From an uncultured Erwinia sp. (GTDB lineage Bacteria; Pseudomonadota; Gammaproteobacteria; Enterobacterales; Enterobacteriaceae), in assembly GCA_945290265.1 (NCBI GenBank), contig CALYQW010000010.1, positions 1 to 64,000 of the forward strand: a DNA stretch of 64,000 bases. The letters run 5' to 3'. Position 1 is the first letter of the stretch, and the number at the start of each line of letters is the position of its first letter. The notes under the pieces were generated by a model, which made no database searches, was not told the DNA's origin, and was given only the letters and a program-made list of their open reading frames with translations. A program made the translations under genes and the position numbers. Of the stretch, positions 24,389 to 31,324 are shown piece after piece.

Positions 24389-25287
24389 ATTTTGTAGAAA
24401 GCTATACCCCAGAGTATGTGCTGCGTTTGCAGCAGGATAAAACCGCCTGTGACTGCCAGAGCTGTCAGCAACAGCCGCTGCTGTTGACCCGCTACTGGCA
24501 GAATCAGGTACGCCACAGCGCGCAGCTAAGCTGCGATCGCGCGGCCCAGGAAATTCTGTGTAATTCGAATGCTTTTACCCTGCATCAGGGAGAAGAGGTG
24601 ACGACGGGGGAAACCCTGCTAACGCCCTGCCAGCAGGCGATTAATCAGGGCTGTATTAATCTGCTGGTCTGCAGCGATGCGGATATCAATATCCTGCTGT
24701 ACACCCTGGGGATCTTTATCAGCAAAGTAATGCCGCTGAAACAGCCGGAGCACATCCAAAATATAGAGCAGGAGCTGAGAGTGATGCTGCAGCAGGGCAT
24801 TATGGCGCAGGCTTTTGATCAACTGCCTGAAATCGGCAATTACAAGCTGACGGCGTTACGCGCCCTGAGCGAAAGTAATCTCGATGCCCGCCTCGATCCG
24901 CTGACCGGTATGACACTGGTGCTAACGCTTAACGAACTGAAGGTGTTAAGTAACGACTATCTGGCGCAGAGTTTGCAGGAACTGGAGCAGACGCTGACGC
25001 AGAACCCACTGGGGCAGATCGCGCGCGATATCTGGCTGAATGCGCTGCTGTATCAGTGCTATCACCACGCGTTTCCCGGCACTGACAGCGCTGACTGGGC
25101 GCTGCGTTTCTGGCAGCTGTGCCAGAGCTGGTTCAGCATCAACCTGTTAAGTGCGCTGTTCCTGCAGCATCAGCTGACGCTGAGCGAGGAAAATATTGCC
25201 GCGCTGTTTGCCGCCTGGCAGCGGTTGCCGGCAGGCGAGCCTCCTCTGGCGGAAGCCCTGCTGGTTGGGCTTTCTCTGATACGGTAA
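24385..25287 (+). CDS. FliB-like protein (flagellin lysine methylase family), shortened N-terminus
   Basis: A 300-residue protein that overlaps the glycosyltransferase gene by four bases. From memory, several stretches align with Salmonella FliB: A-Q-L-S-C-D-R-A-A-Q-E-I-L with the FliB L-S-L-A-C-P-E-V region, the segment around M-L-Q-Q-G-I-M-A-Q-A-F-D-Q-L-P-E, and the C-terminal L-L-Y-Q-C-Y-H-H-A-F-P. FliB uses a [4Fe-4S] cluster to methylate flagellin lysines. This protein is about 100 residues shorter at the N-terminus and lacks the first Cys cluster, but has C22-x-C24-xx-C27. It may be a diverged methylase or a repurposed relative; without a search the family call is tentative. Confidence 0.5.
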   Translation: MNFVESYTPEYVLRLQQDKTACDCQSCQQQPLLLTRYWQNQVRHSAQLSCDRAAQEILCNSNAFTLHQGEEVTTGETLLTPCQQAINQGCINLLVCSDADINILLYTLGIFISKVMPLKQPEHIQNIEQELRVMLQQGIMAQAFDQLPEIGNYKLTALRALSESNLDARLDPLTGMTLVLTLNELKVLSNDYLAQSLQELEQTLTQNPLGQIARDIWLNALLYQCYHHAFPGTDSADWALRFWQLCQSWFSINLLSALFLQHQLTLSEENIAALFAAWQRLPAGEPPLAEALLVGLSLIR

Positions 25288-25293
25288 CCGGCA

Positions 25294-25689
25294 ATGAAAA
25301 CCATCATCACCTTTGGTACTTTTGATTTATTTCATATTGGCCATCTGAATATTTTACAGCGCGCCAGTGAAATGGGCGGCCGGCTGGTGGTGGGGATCTC
25401 CTCGGATGCGCTGAATTTTCATAAAAAGCAGCGCAATCCGGTGTATTCCCAGCAGGAGCGGATGTCGATAGTGGCGCAGATTAAAGGGGTGGATAGCGTC
25501 TTTCTGGAAGAGTCACTGGAGAAAAAAGGTGACTATATTCGCGATTATGGCGCGCATGTGCTGGTGATGGGCGATGACTGGCTGGGGCGTTTTGACCACT
25601 TTAATCATCTGTGCCAGGTTTGCTATCTGCCGCGCACGCCATCGGTTTCCACCACCTCGATTATTGAGGTGGTGCAGACCGTGGGGTGA
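25294..25689 (+). CDS. tagD: Glycerol-3-phosphate cytidylyltransferase (TagD/GCT type)
   Basis: A 131-residue nucleotidyltransferase that would make CDP-glycerol from CTP and glycerol 3-phosphate. The signature H-I-G-H is at 14-17, with G-T-F-D-L-F before it. The second family motif R-T-P-S-V-S-T-T lies near the C-terminus and corresponds to R-T-x-x-I-S-T-T in Bacillus TagD. Size matches TagD (about 129). It follows the FliB-like gene by 6 bases at the end of the lafK-lfi operon. A gene for a CDP-glycerol-using transferase lies 1.35 kb away on the other strand. Other cytidylyl- or adenylyltransferases of this small family are possible. Confidence 0.82.
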   Translation: MKTIITFGTFDLFHIGHLNILQRASEMGGRLVVGISSDALNFHKKQRNPVYSQQERMSIVAQIKGVDSVFLEESLEKKGDYIRDYGAHVLVMGDDWLGRFDHFNHLCQVCYLPRTPSVSTTSIIEVVQTVG

Positions 25690-25758
25690 GGCTGCTGGCG
25701 GATGTTTTCTACAGGGATGTTGAACAACGGGTTAGGAAGTGCGCTGATTGCTGAGCTG

Positions 25759-26703
25759 CTAATGATGAATCAGTGCCAGGTCTTCTGCCGTGAACCCCGT
25801 GGCTTCGAGCACTGATTCGCTGGATATGCCCATTTTTAGCAGGCTGCGTGCCACTTCCCGTTTCCCTTTTTCAAGCCCGCGTTGTTCGCCAAGCTGGATG
25901 CCTTGTTCAATGCCTTGTTCAATGCCTTTTTGTTCAAGCTGTTGTGCGATGCTCATCAGTGCATCTCCATGTTGCGGCACGCGCCGTGCCAGTTCGCGTA
26001 CCAGGGCTTCGGCGTCGGCTGACTCTCCGGCCTGCAGCAGATAATTTATCAGCACCTCAACCTGGGTTGAAGAGAGGTGGTTGCCCACTAACAGCGTGGC
26101 CAGTCTGTCCATCAGGGGCGCGATATCGCGCTGATAAATATGTTTCTGTAACAGCGAAAGCGCCGCCATACTTCTGTGTTCCATAATCTCGTCGTCAGGA
26201 ACCTCCGTGACGTCCACCAGCGGAAATGGGTTCCCGTAGAGTTTGGCTGCCAGTACAGGATCGTCAAACTCCTGCAGCCAACTGGTCGAATACGGCCAGG
26301 GACGGCGTTTACCGTGGTAGAACAGGATGGGTATTACCAGCGGCAGCTTGTCATGACCGGCCTTCAGATGACGCTGCATCGTTGCCACCGCATATCTGAT
26401 TAACCTGAAGGCCATATGCTTATCCGGCGTGGACTGGTGCTCAATCAGCAAATGGATATAGCCATCACCCTGTTTGTTTTTCAGGCTGTACAGCACATCA
26501 TTGGTACACTGACGCAAATCGCTGTCAACAAAAGCGCCGGATTCCAGCTTCAGCGTATCCAAATCGCACAGGGCTTTAAATTCCTCGGGCAGATGCAGTT
26601 CGATAAAATCGCGTGCAATCTCCGGCTGGGTCAGAAAGTGACGAAAAACCGCATCATGCGGTCCTGCATAGGGTACTGGTGTCTGGCTGTTACTCTGCAT
26701 CAT
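25759..26703 (-). CDS. Rpn-family recombination-promoting nuclease / transposase-like protein
   Basis: A 314-residue PD-(D/E)XK nuclease of the RpnA-E (YhgA-like) family. Seen: the N-terminal P-H-D-A-V-F-R-H-F-L, the core V-L-Y-S-L-K-x-K-Q-G-D-G-Y-I-H-L-L-I-E-H-Q-S, and the C-terminal repeat G-I-E-Q-G-I-E-Q-G-I-Q-L-G, an unstable region typical of this family. I use the ATG at 26703; a GTG 15 codons upstream would give 329 residues. The gene sits at the meeting point of two convergent flagellar operons and next to a MITE-like repeat, so it is best seen as an insertion unrelated to motility. Confidence 0.88.
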   Translation of the reverse strand: MMQSNSQTPVPYAGPHDAVFRHFLTQPEIARDFIELHLPEEFKALCDLDTLKLESGAFVDSDLRQCTNDVLYSLKNKQGDGYIHLLIEHQSTPDKHMAFRLIRYAVATMQRHLKAGHDKLPLVIPILFYHGKRRPWPYSTSWLQEFDDPVLAAKLYGNPFPLVDVTEVPDDEIMEHRSMAALSLLQKHIYQRDIAPLMDRLATLLVGNHLSSTQVEVLINYLLQAGESADAEALVRELARRVPQHGDALMSIAQQLEQKGIEQGIEQGIQLGEQRGLEKGKREVARSLLKMGISSESVLEATGFTAEDLALIHH

Positions 26704-26881
26704 CCCTGATCCCTGCTGCTGATAAATACCTGGCAGATTTTTTACCACAGCAGACAGGACGCTGATATCGTCGTTCTACGAAACAGACAGGAATAGATTA
26801 AATGGTGGCAAAAATTCCCTAAAAATAATGCCAGGTCTGATGTTAGCCAGGTCAGTAGCGCTGGAACGTGCGCCCCGGCTT

Positions 26882-27029
26882 AGAGCCTATCCCATTAGGC
26901 TATTTTATTCGTTATTTTGAACCCAGGCCTGTGCTCAGAATCCTCACGTACTTCGTGTACGCTGCGGTTCCTGCGCGCTGTCCGTGTTCAAACTAACTTC
27001 AACAATGACGCCTAATGGGATAGGACTCT
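26882..27029. mobile_element. MITE-like repeat with terminal inverted repeats
   Basis: The ends AGAGCCTATCCCATTAGGC (from 26882) and GCCTAATGGGATAGGACTCT (to 27029) are inverted copies differing by one inserted base. The 148-base element has an internal hairpin around CGTACTTCGTGTACG and no open frame. I recognise this sequence type as a repeat common in enterobacterial intergenic regions. It lies between the Rpn gene and the stop of the glycerophosphotransferase gene. Confidence 0.75.
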
Positions 27030-27036
27030 TAGTCCC

Positions 27037-28140
27037 TTACCCGTGCGCAAACAGCTGCTGGCGCAGGCTTTGCAGATAAAAGTTGGTGGGTTGTGGCCGG
27101 GTCAGCAGCTGGATAATCGCCGTGGCGGCACGGGCACCGGCCTGGCCATCCTGCCAGGGATCGCAATAATGGCTGCGGAAATCCGCCAGCGCGGCGGGCA
27201 TCTGCCAGCTGTCACTTTCTGCCAGCAGCGCGCTTAACTGTTGGCTGCTGCGCACGGTATCAATCTGCTGACGCGCAATTTGTTCGGCGCTGTGGCGATC
27301 GCTTAACGTGGTATTACCGGCTATCAATTCCTTCAGCCCCGGCCACTCCAGCAGTACCGTGCGTTTTCCGGCATGGATCGCGTCAAACATAAAGCCGCTA
27401 TTATCGGTAAGCACCAGATCGGCTGCTGCCAGCAGCGGTAAGCCACACAGGCCCGCAACGCAGTTACGCTTTAGATATTTTTCGATCAGTGCCAGCGCAG
27501 GGGCTTCGGCAGCGCGCAGCTTTGTGCCGTGATGCAGTTTTATCAGCAGGGTGCATTCAGACTGTAAGGCGTTAAGTCGTTCCGCCCAGTGCGGAATTGA
27601 GCAGAGTTCGCCGTAAGTGGGGGCGTAAAGCACCAGCGGTTTAGTTTTATTGCGAGTTATCGCGCTAACCAACTGCTGGTCATAGCGCTGATGATGCCAG
27701 TCATCAAAGCGCGGATTACCGGTCACTACCGCACTGCCGGCAATATCCAGTTTTTGCCGCGAGTGTTCACCGTAACAGAGGATTAGATCGTAAAAGGCAT
27801 TCCACCAGGCATGCCCCCAGCGATCTTTCGCCAGGCCATACATGGCGCGGATCTGCCTGTGGGCGGTGCCCGCCAGCTGAGGCACGTAATAAGGGCTGAC
27901 CATCGCACTCAGTACCCGACGCTGCCCATGCAGCTGAGAGAGGGTGGTGAGCGCCAGTTGCGCATGGCGCAGGCTGCTCAGCCAGCCCTGCATTTCCCGC
28001 ACAAAGGCAGGCTCAATGACATCGCAAATCACCAGGGTACAGTGCTGTCCTTCTGCCTGCAGTGCCAGGATAATATTTTTATATACCTCGTAATGGAAAG
28101 CCGTTTCCATATAGAAACCGACGGTGGCGGGTTGAGTCAT
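27037..28140 (-). CDS. CDP-glycerol glycerophosphotransferase-like protein (TagB/TagF type)
   Basis: A 367-residue GT-B-fold protein. The C-terminal half has the CDP-glycerol transferase pattern: P-L-V-L-Y-A-P-T-Y-G (about 173-182), L-L-I-K-L-H-H-G-T-K (about 203-212), then A-D-L-V-L-T-D-N-S-G-F-M-F-D-A-I (about 239-254). In teichoic acid enzymes these segments bind the donor and hold the catalytic histidine. There is no membrane helix. It is the last gene of the lfgM-lfgN operon, 23 bases after lfgN. With the TagD-type gene nearby it forms a make-and-transfer pair for glycerol phosphate, most simply onto lateral flagellin or its glycan. The acceptor is inference. Confidence 0.75.
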   Translation of the reverse strand: MTQPATVGFYMETAFHYEVYKNIILALQAEGQHCTLVICDVIEPAFVREMQGWLSSLRHAQLALTTLSQLHGQRRVLSAMVSPYYVPQLAGTAHRQIRAMYGLAKDRWGHAWWNAFYDLILCYGEHSRQKLDIAGSAVVTGNPRFDDWHHQRYDQQLVSAITRNKTKPLVLYAPTYGELCSIPHWAERLNALQSECTLLIKLHHGTKLRAAEAPALALIEKYLKRNCVAGLCGLPLLAAADLVLTDNSGFMFDAIHAGKRTVLLEWPGLKELIAGNTTLSDRHSAEQIARQQIDTVRSSQQLSALLAESDSWQMPAALADFRSHYCDPWQDGQAGARAATAIIQLLTRPQPTNFYLQSLRQQLFAHG

Positions 28141-28163
28141 TGTGATTATCCGGGGCGTGATGA

Positions 28164-28595
28164 TTAGCGGGCGTAGATAAAATTATCCGGCTGGCTGTTC
28201 AGCAGGGCGCTGAACATCTGATGCTGACCAGTCAGCAGCAGGCCGTTACGCTGATTAAGCTGCTGGCAGTGGATCGCGTGCTGCTGCAGCGTAAGCCAGT
28301 GCTGTTCTGCCTGGGCTTTATGTGACGCGGGCAAACGGCTGAACAACCGCTGTAATCCGGCATTATTACTGTCCAGACGAAAGCTTTGCAGGGTTTCGCT
28401 ACGCTGGCGGGCACTGGCGCTCAGCAGCGCATAAAGTGCCAGCAGCTGGTTGCCCACTTCTTCACAGCGTGCGCTGTCACAGACGCCCAGGGCACTGCGC
28501 TGTAAATCAAGTAGCTGCGCCAGCTGTTGGTAGCGAACAATATCGCTGCTGAGCCCGCCCAGCAGCGCCTGTACCCGCTCGGTTGGTGTACTCAT
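28164..28595 (-). CDS. lfgN: Lateral flagellar hook-filament chaperone LfgN (FlgN homologue)
   Basis: A 143-residue helical protein at the canonical place directly after lfgM, with overlapping stop and start. FlgN proteins keep the hook-filament junction proteins (here LfgK and LfgL) export-competent. Seen: an all-helical Leu/Gln-rich sequence with the pattern L-L-D-L-Q-R-S-A-L and a C-terminus rich in Asn. Sequence alone is weak; order and size carry the call. Confidence 0.85.
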   Translation of the reverse strand: MSTPTERVQALLGGLSSDIVRYQQLAQLLDLQRSALGVCDSARCEEVGNQLLALYALLSASARQRSETLQSFRLDSNNAGLQRLFSRLPASHKAQAEQHWLTLQQHAIHCQQLNQRNGLLLTGQHQMFSALLNSQPDNFIYAR

Positions 28596-28858
28596 CGTAC
28601 AAAGTAATCCAGGATGGCTCTGGCGATGGCGTCCGCATCCGTGGTCAGCTGACCTGCTTTCAGTTCCGCCTTAACTGCGGCGACCTGTGCGCTGTCGGTT
28701 TCCGGTAGCTGACGTAACGCCTGCTGCGCCTGGCTGATTTGTCCACCCGCAGACGCGGAAGGGGTGACCTTGGTTTCTGCCGTTGCCGTCGGAGCCACTT
28801 TTTTTGCAACTGGTGGCGTGATAATCACAGAAAGCACTTTACCGGGGAAAATGTTCAT
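28592..28858 (-). CDS. lfgM: Lateral anti-sigma-28 factor LfgM (FlgM homologue)
   Basis: An 88-residue protein. The C-terminal half has the FlgM sigma-binding pattern V-A-A-V-K-A-E-L-K-A-G-Q-L-T-T-D (about 58-73) and ends in A-I-L-D-Y. The N-terminal half is disordered and Thr/Ala-rich, as expected for a protein exported by the flagellum. It should bind LafS until the lateral hook is finished. The ATG at 28858 is chosen because upstream codons are not FlgM-like. A LafS-type promoter candidate lies 45-70 bases upstream. Confidence 0.88.
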   Translation of the reverse strand: MNIFPGKVLSVIITPPVAKKVAPTATAETKVTPSASAGGQISQAQQALRQLPETDSAQVAAVKAELKAGQLTTDADAIARAILDYFVR

Positions 28859-28901
28859 TATGTTAACGCCCTGAAAAATGGATAATTCGGTTAACGCCAA
28901 A

Positions 28902-28929
28902 ATAGCGGCCACCAGCCAGGCAAACTTAA
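28902..28929 (-). promoter_or_regulatory. Sigma-28 (LafS)-type promoter candidate for lfgMN
   Basis: Read on the minus strand: TTAAGTTT, 12 bases, GCCGCTAT. This resembles the flagellar sigma-28 consensus (TAAAGTTT-N11-GCCGATAA) and the motif upstream of lafA (TTAATTTT-N12-GCCGCTTT). It lies between the lfgA terminator and lfgM. Confidence 0.5.
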
Positions 28930-28949
28930 GAGAAAATAAAAAGATAATT

Positions 28950-28980
28950 CAGAAAATAGCGCCCGGGCTACCCGGGCGAC
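28950..28980 (-). terminator. Terminator after lfgA
   Basis: CGCCCGGG (28960-28967) pairs with CCCGGGCG (28971-28978) around a 3-base loop; on the minus strand it is followed by CTATTTTCT. It lies about 40 bases beyond the lfgA stop and separates lfgA from lfgMN. Confidence 0.65.
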
Positions 28981-29016
28981 AGGCAGGCTGCTGCGCCACC
29001 CTGACAAAACAGGCAC

Positions 29017-29772
29017 TTACTGTGTCGGCGGCAGCAGCATCCTGACCACGCCGCTGCTTTCCACCAGGGCGCTCACCGTGCGCTCGCTGCTGAGGTTTTT
29101 GACCCTGATGGTGTCGCCTTTACGTCCTTTTTTCAGCGCCTCACCGATCATCTTCGCCTGTACTCCCTGCTGTTCTGCCAGCATCAGCACCCGCTGACCG
29201 CGTTCCACCAGCACCGGCTGCTCCAGTTGCGAGGGCATAATCGGCTGCAGCGGACGAATACGTTTTTTCACCGTCAGTCCGACTGCATCATCAGGGTGGA
29301 TCAGCACGCCATCACGGATAGCGCTGATGTTTTTCTTCTTCAAAATCAGATCGCTGGCCGCCAGCTGGGTGCCGCGATCCAGCGCGCGCCGGGCCACCAG
29401 CACCGGCAGATAAACATCCGGTTTTACCGTCACGCTGACTTCCCATCCGCTGGCATCCTCACAGCGCAAATCGTAGTGGAATCGCGTCAGTTCACTGCTG
29501 TTTCCCTGCGGCCGGCTGACCGTGAGCGGCACGGAACAGCGGCGGAACTGGCTGACCTCAGAGGGAATAAACACATTTAATTTGCTGTTGTGCCCCTGCC
29601 ACTGTCTTGCCTGCGCAATGCGCCGGATATCGGCCTCTGCGCTGTTGGCCGCCTGACGGTAGATCTGCTGTCGGGCGCTGCTGCCTTCTGTGCCAGCCTG
29701 GACGCCCCAGGGCAACGCTGACAGCAGGGACAGGAGGAAAAGAAATTTCCGGGCTGAAGGATACTTTTTCAT
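29017..29772 (-). CDS. lfgA: Lateral P-ring assembly chaperone LfgA (FlgA homologue)
   Basis: A 251-residue periplasmic protein. After the signal peptide (to about 26) comes an N-terminal domain with two Cys (about 78 and 103) and a C-terminal SAF domain (A-R-R-A-L-D-R-G-T-Q-L-A-A-S-D-L, then the final G-D-T-I-R-V-K-N-L-S-S). The ATG at 29772 is preceded by ACGAGG; a TTG six codons upstream has no ribosome site. It is divergent from lfgB across 82 bases, as flgA is from flgB elsewhere. It should assist assembly of LfgI. Confidence 0.9.
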   Translation of the reverse strand: MKKYPSARKFLFLLSLLSALPWGVQAGTEGSSARQQIYRQAANSAEADIRRIAQARQWQGHNSKLNVFIPSEVSQFRRCSVPLTVSRPQGNSSELTRFHYDLRCEDASGWEVSVTVKPDVYLPVLVARRALDRGTQLAASDLILKKKNISAIRDGVLIHPDDAVGLTVKKRIRPLQPIMPSQLEQPVLVERGQRVLMLAEQQGVQAKMIGEALKKGRKGDTIRVKNLSSERTVSALVESSGVVRMLLPPTQ

Positions 29773-29801
29773 TAAAGCCTCGTAAAACAATCAATTAAAA
29801 A

Positions 29802-29817
29802 CTGGCACAACTTTTGC
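29802..29817 (+). promoter_or_regulatory. Sigma-54 promoter of the lfgB operon
   Basis: CTGGCACAACTTTTGC carries the -24 GG and -12 GC with exactly ten bases between them, a near-consensus RpoN promoter. It points at lfgB, whose GTG start is 38 bases downstream of the -12 element. This fits activation by LafK. Confidence 0.85.
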
Positions 29818-29854
29818 TATGTGCGAACGGTGACTGTTTAACTGAGGTTTTAAC

Positions 29855-30205
29855 GTGGGAATAACTTTTGACAAGGCGCTGGGTGTTCATCCTGCCGCAC
29901 TGCAGCTCCGGCTTTCCCGGGCTGAGCTGCTGTCGGCGAATCTGGCCAATGTCGACACTCCGAATTTCCAGGCTAAAGATATTGATTTTGCCGCAGAGAT
30001 GCAACGTTCATTGCATAAAAGTTCGGCAGGTTCTGCACCCGCGGTGAAATATCGTGTGCCTTATCAGCCAGCTACTGATGGAAATACCGTGGCGTTAGAC
30101 GTTGAACAGGCTGAGTTCTCAAAGAACCAGCTTGATTATCAGACCAGCCTTCAGTTTTTGAATGCAAAACTATTGGGGCTTAAACAAGCCATTGAAGGGA
30201 AATAA
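29855..30205 (+). CDS. lfgB: Lateral flagellar proximal rod protein LfgB (FlgB homologue)
   Basis: A 116-residue rod protein starting with GTG, with GAGG upstream. The family motif A-N-L-A-N-V-D-T-P-N-F-Q-A-K-D (28-42) and the C-terminal L-D-Y-Q-T-S-L-Q-F-L-N are visible. It is the first gene of the eleven-gene rod, hook and junction operon behind a sigma-54 promoter. Confidence 0.94.
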   Translation: MGITFDKALGVHPAALQLRLSRAELLSANLANVDTPNFQAKDIDFAAEMQRSLHKSSAGSAPAVKYRVPYQPATDGNTVALDVEQAEFSKNQLDYQTSLQFLNAKLLGLKQAIEGK

Positions 30206-30207
30206 AG

Positions 30208-30633
30208 ATGTCTTTTAACGAGATATATCGCGTTTCCGGTTCGGCGATGACGGCGCAGACAGTGCGTCTGAATACCATCGCCAGTAACCTGGCAAACGCC
30301 GAATCGCCGGCATCCAGCGCCGCGGCAACCTATAAGGCGCGCCGTCCGGTGTTTGCTGCCATCTATCAGAACAGTCAGCTGATGGATAACAAGGCGCTGG
30401 CATCTGCGCGGGTGCAGGTGCTGGATGTGGTGGAAACCGGTGAGGCGATTAAACGCTATGAGCCGGGGAATCCGCTGGCCAACGCCCAGGGGCATGTGTT
30501 CTACCCGGATATTAATACCGTGGAGGAGATGGCCGACATGATGGCGGCTTCCCGTAACTTTGAAACCAACGTTGAAGTGTTGAACAGCGTGAAAAGTATG
30601 CAGCAAAGCCTGCTGCGTATGGGAGAAGCCTGA
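30208..30633 (+). CDS. lfgC: Lateral flagellar rod protein LfgC (FlgC homologue)
   Basis: A 141-residue rod protein. N-terminal S-G-S-A-M-T-A-Q-T-V-R-L-N-T-I-A-S-N-L-A-N-A-E and C-terminal D-M-M-A-A-S-R-N-F-E-T-N-V-E are the axial-protein ends that pack into the rod. The GA/AT spacing to lfgB is two bases and its stop touches lfgD. Confidence 0.95.
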   Translation: MSFNEIYRVSGSAMTAQTVRLNTIASNLANAESPASSAAATYKARRPVFAAIYQNSQLMDNKALASARVQVLDVVETGEAIKRYEPGNPLANAQGHVFYPDINTVEEMADMMAASRNFETNVEVLNSVKSMQQSLLRMGEA

Positions 30634-31304
30634 TGAGTTTTGCCAGCGTACAAAACGACTATAACAGCGACCATATGGATGTCTCCAATGCCCCGCCGGC
30701 GGCGAACGGCGACGATCTGAATAATCTGTTTATGACCCTGCTGGTGGCGCAGATCCAGAATCAGGATCCGCTTAACCCCACCGATGGCACCGAATACGTC
30801 GATCAACTGGCGCAGATGACCCAGGTGCAGTCGATGTCAAATATGACTGCCATGCTGCAAAACACCGCCACTCTGGTGGATAACCTGCAGCTGCTGGCCA
30901 CCGGTAATCTGGTGGGGCAAAGCGTGATGGTGCGTAGCGATAAAGTTTCGCTGGAAGGACAGCCGGTCCACGGACGCCTGACGCTGGATCACCCGGCGAA
31001 TAACGTCACCCTGCATATTAAAGACAGCGCCGGCAATGAGAAAACCATTGAGCTGGGCGCGCAGGAGCAGGGGCTGGTGGACTTTACCATCGACCCTGAA
31101 TCCCTGGGGCTGGAAGAGGGTGATTATACCCTGTCAGTGGTCACTGACGGCGGAGCAGAGCAGGTTCCGCTGGAGATTGCCGGTACGGTGAACAGCGTGC
31201 GCATTGGCGCTGACGGTTCACCGATGCTGAATATTCCGGGTCTGGGCGAAGTGCCTTATTACAACATCAGCCAGTTTGGCAGCAGCCTGCCTGCAACTTT
31301 TTAA
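30633..31304 (+). CDS. lfgD: Lateral flagellar hook scaffolding protein LfgD (FlgD homologue)
   Basis: A 223-residue hook cap. The N-terminal part has L-F-M-T-L-L-V-A-Q-I-Q-N-Q-D-P-L-N-P (about 32-49), the most conserved FlgD segment. The rest forms the Tudor/FnIII-like cap (V-T-L-H-I-K-D-S-A-G-N). Its start shares one base with the lfgC stop. Confidence 0.94.
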   Translation: MSFASVQNDYNSDHMDVSNAPPAANGDDLNNLFMTLLVAQIQNQDPLNPTDGTEYVDQLAQMTQVQSMSNMTAMLQNTATLVDNLQLLATGNLVGQSVMVRSDKVSLEGQPVHGRLTLDHPANNVTLHIKDSAGNEKTIELGAQEQGLVDFTIDPESLGLEEGDYTLSVVTDGGAEQVPLEIAGTVNSVRIGADGSPMLNIPGLGEVPYYNISQFGSSLPATF

Positions 31305-31324
31305 TTTTATAAGAGTACCTGATT

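Noticed and set aside
25909..25955. Short tandem repeat in the Rpn gene as a phase-variable or CRISPR-like repeat
   Set aside because: It encodes the usual G-I-E-Q-G-type repeat of the Rpn C-terminus, in frame, with only a few units; no CRISPR spacing.
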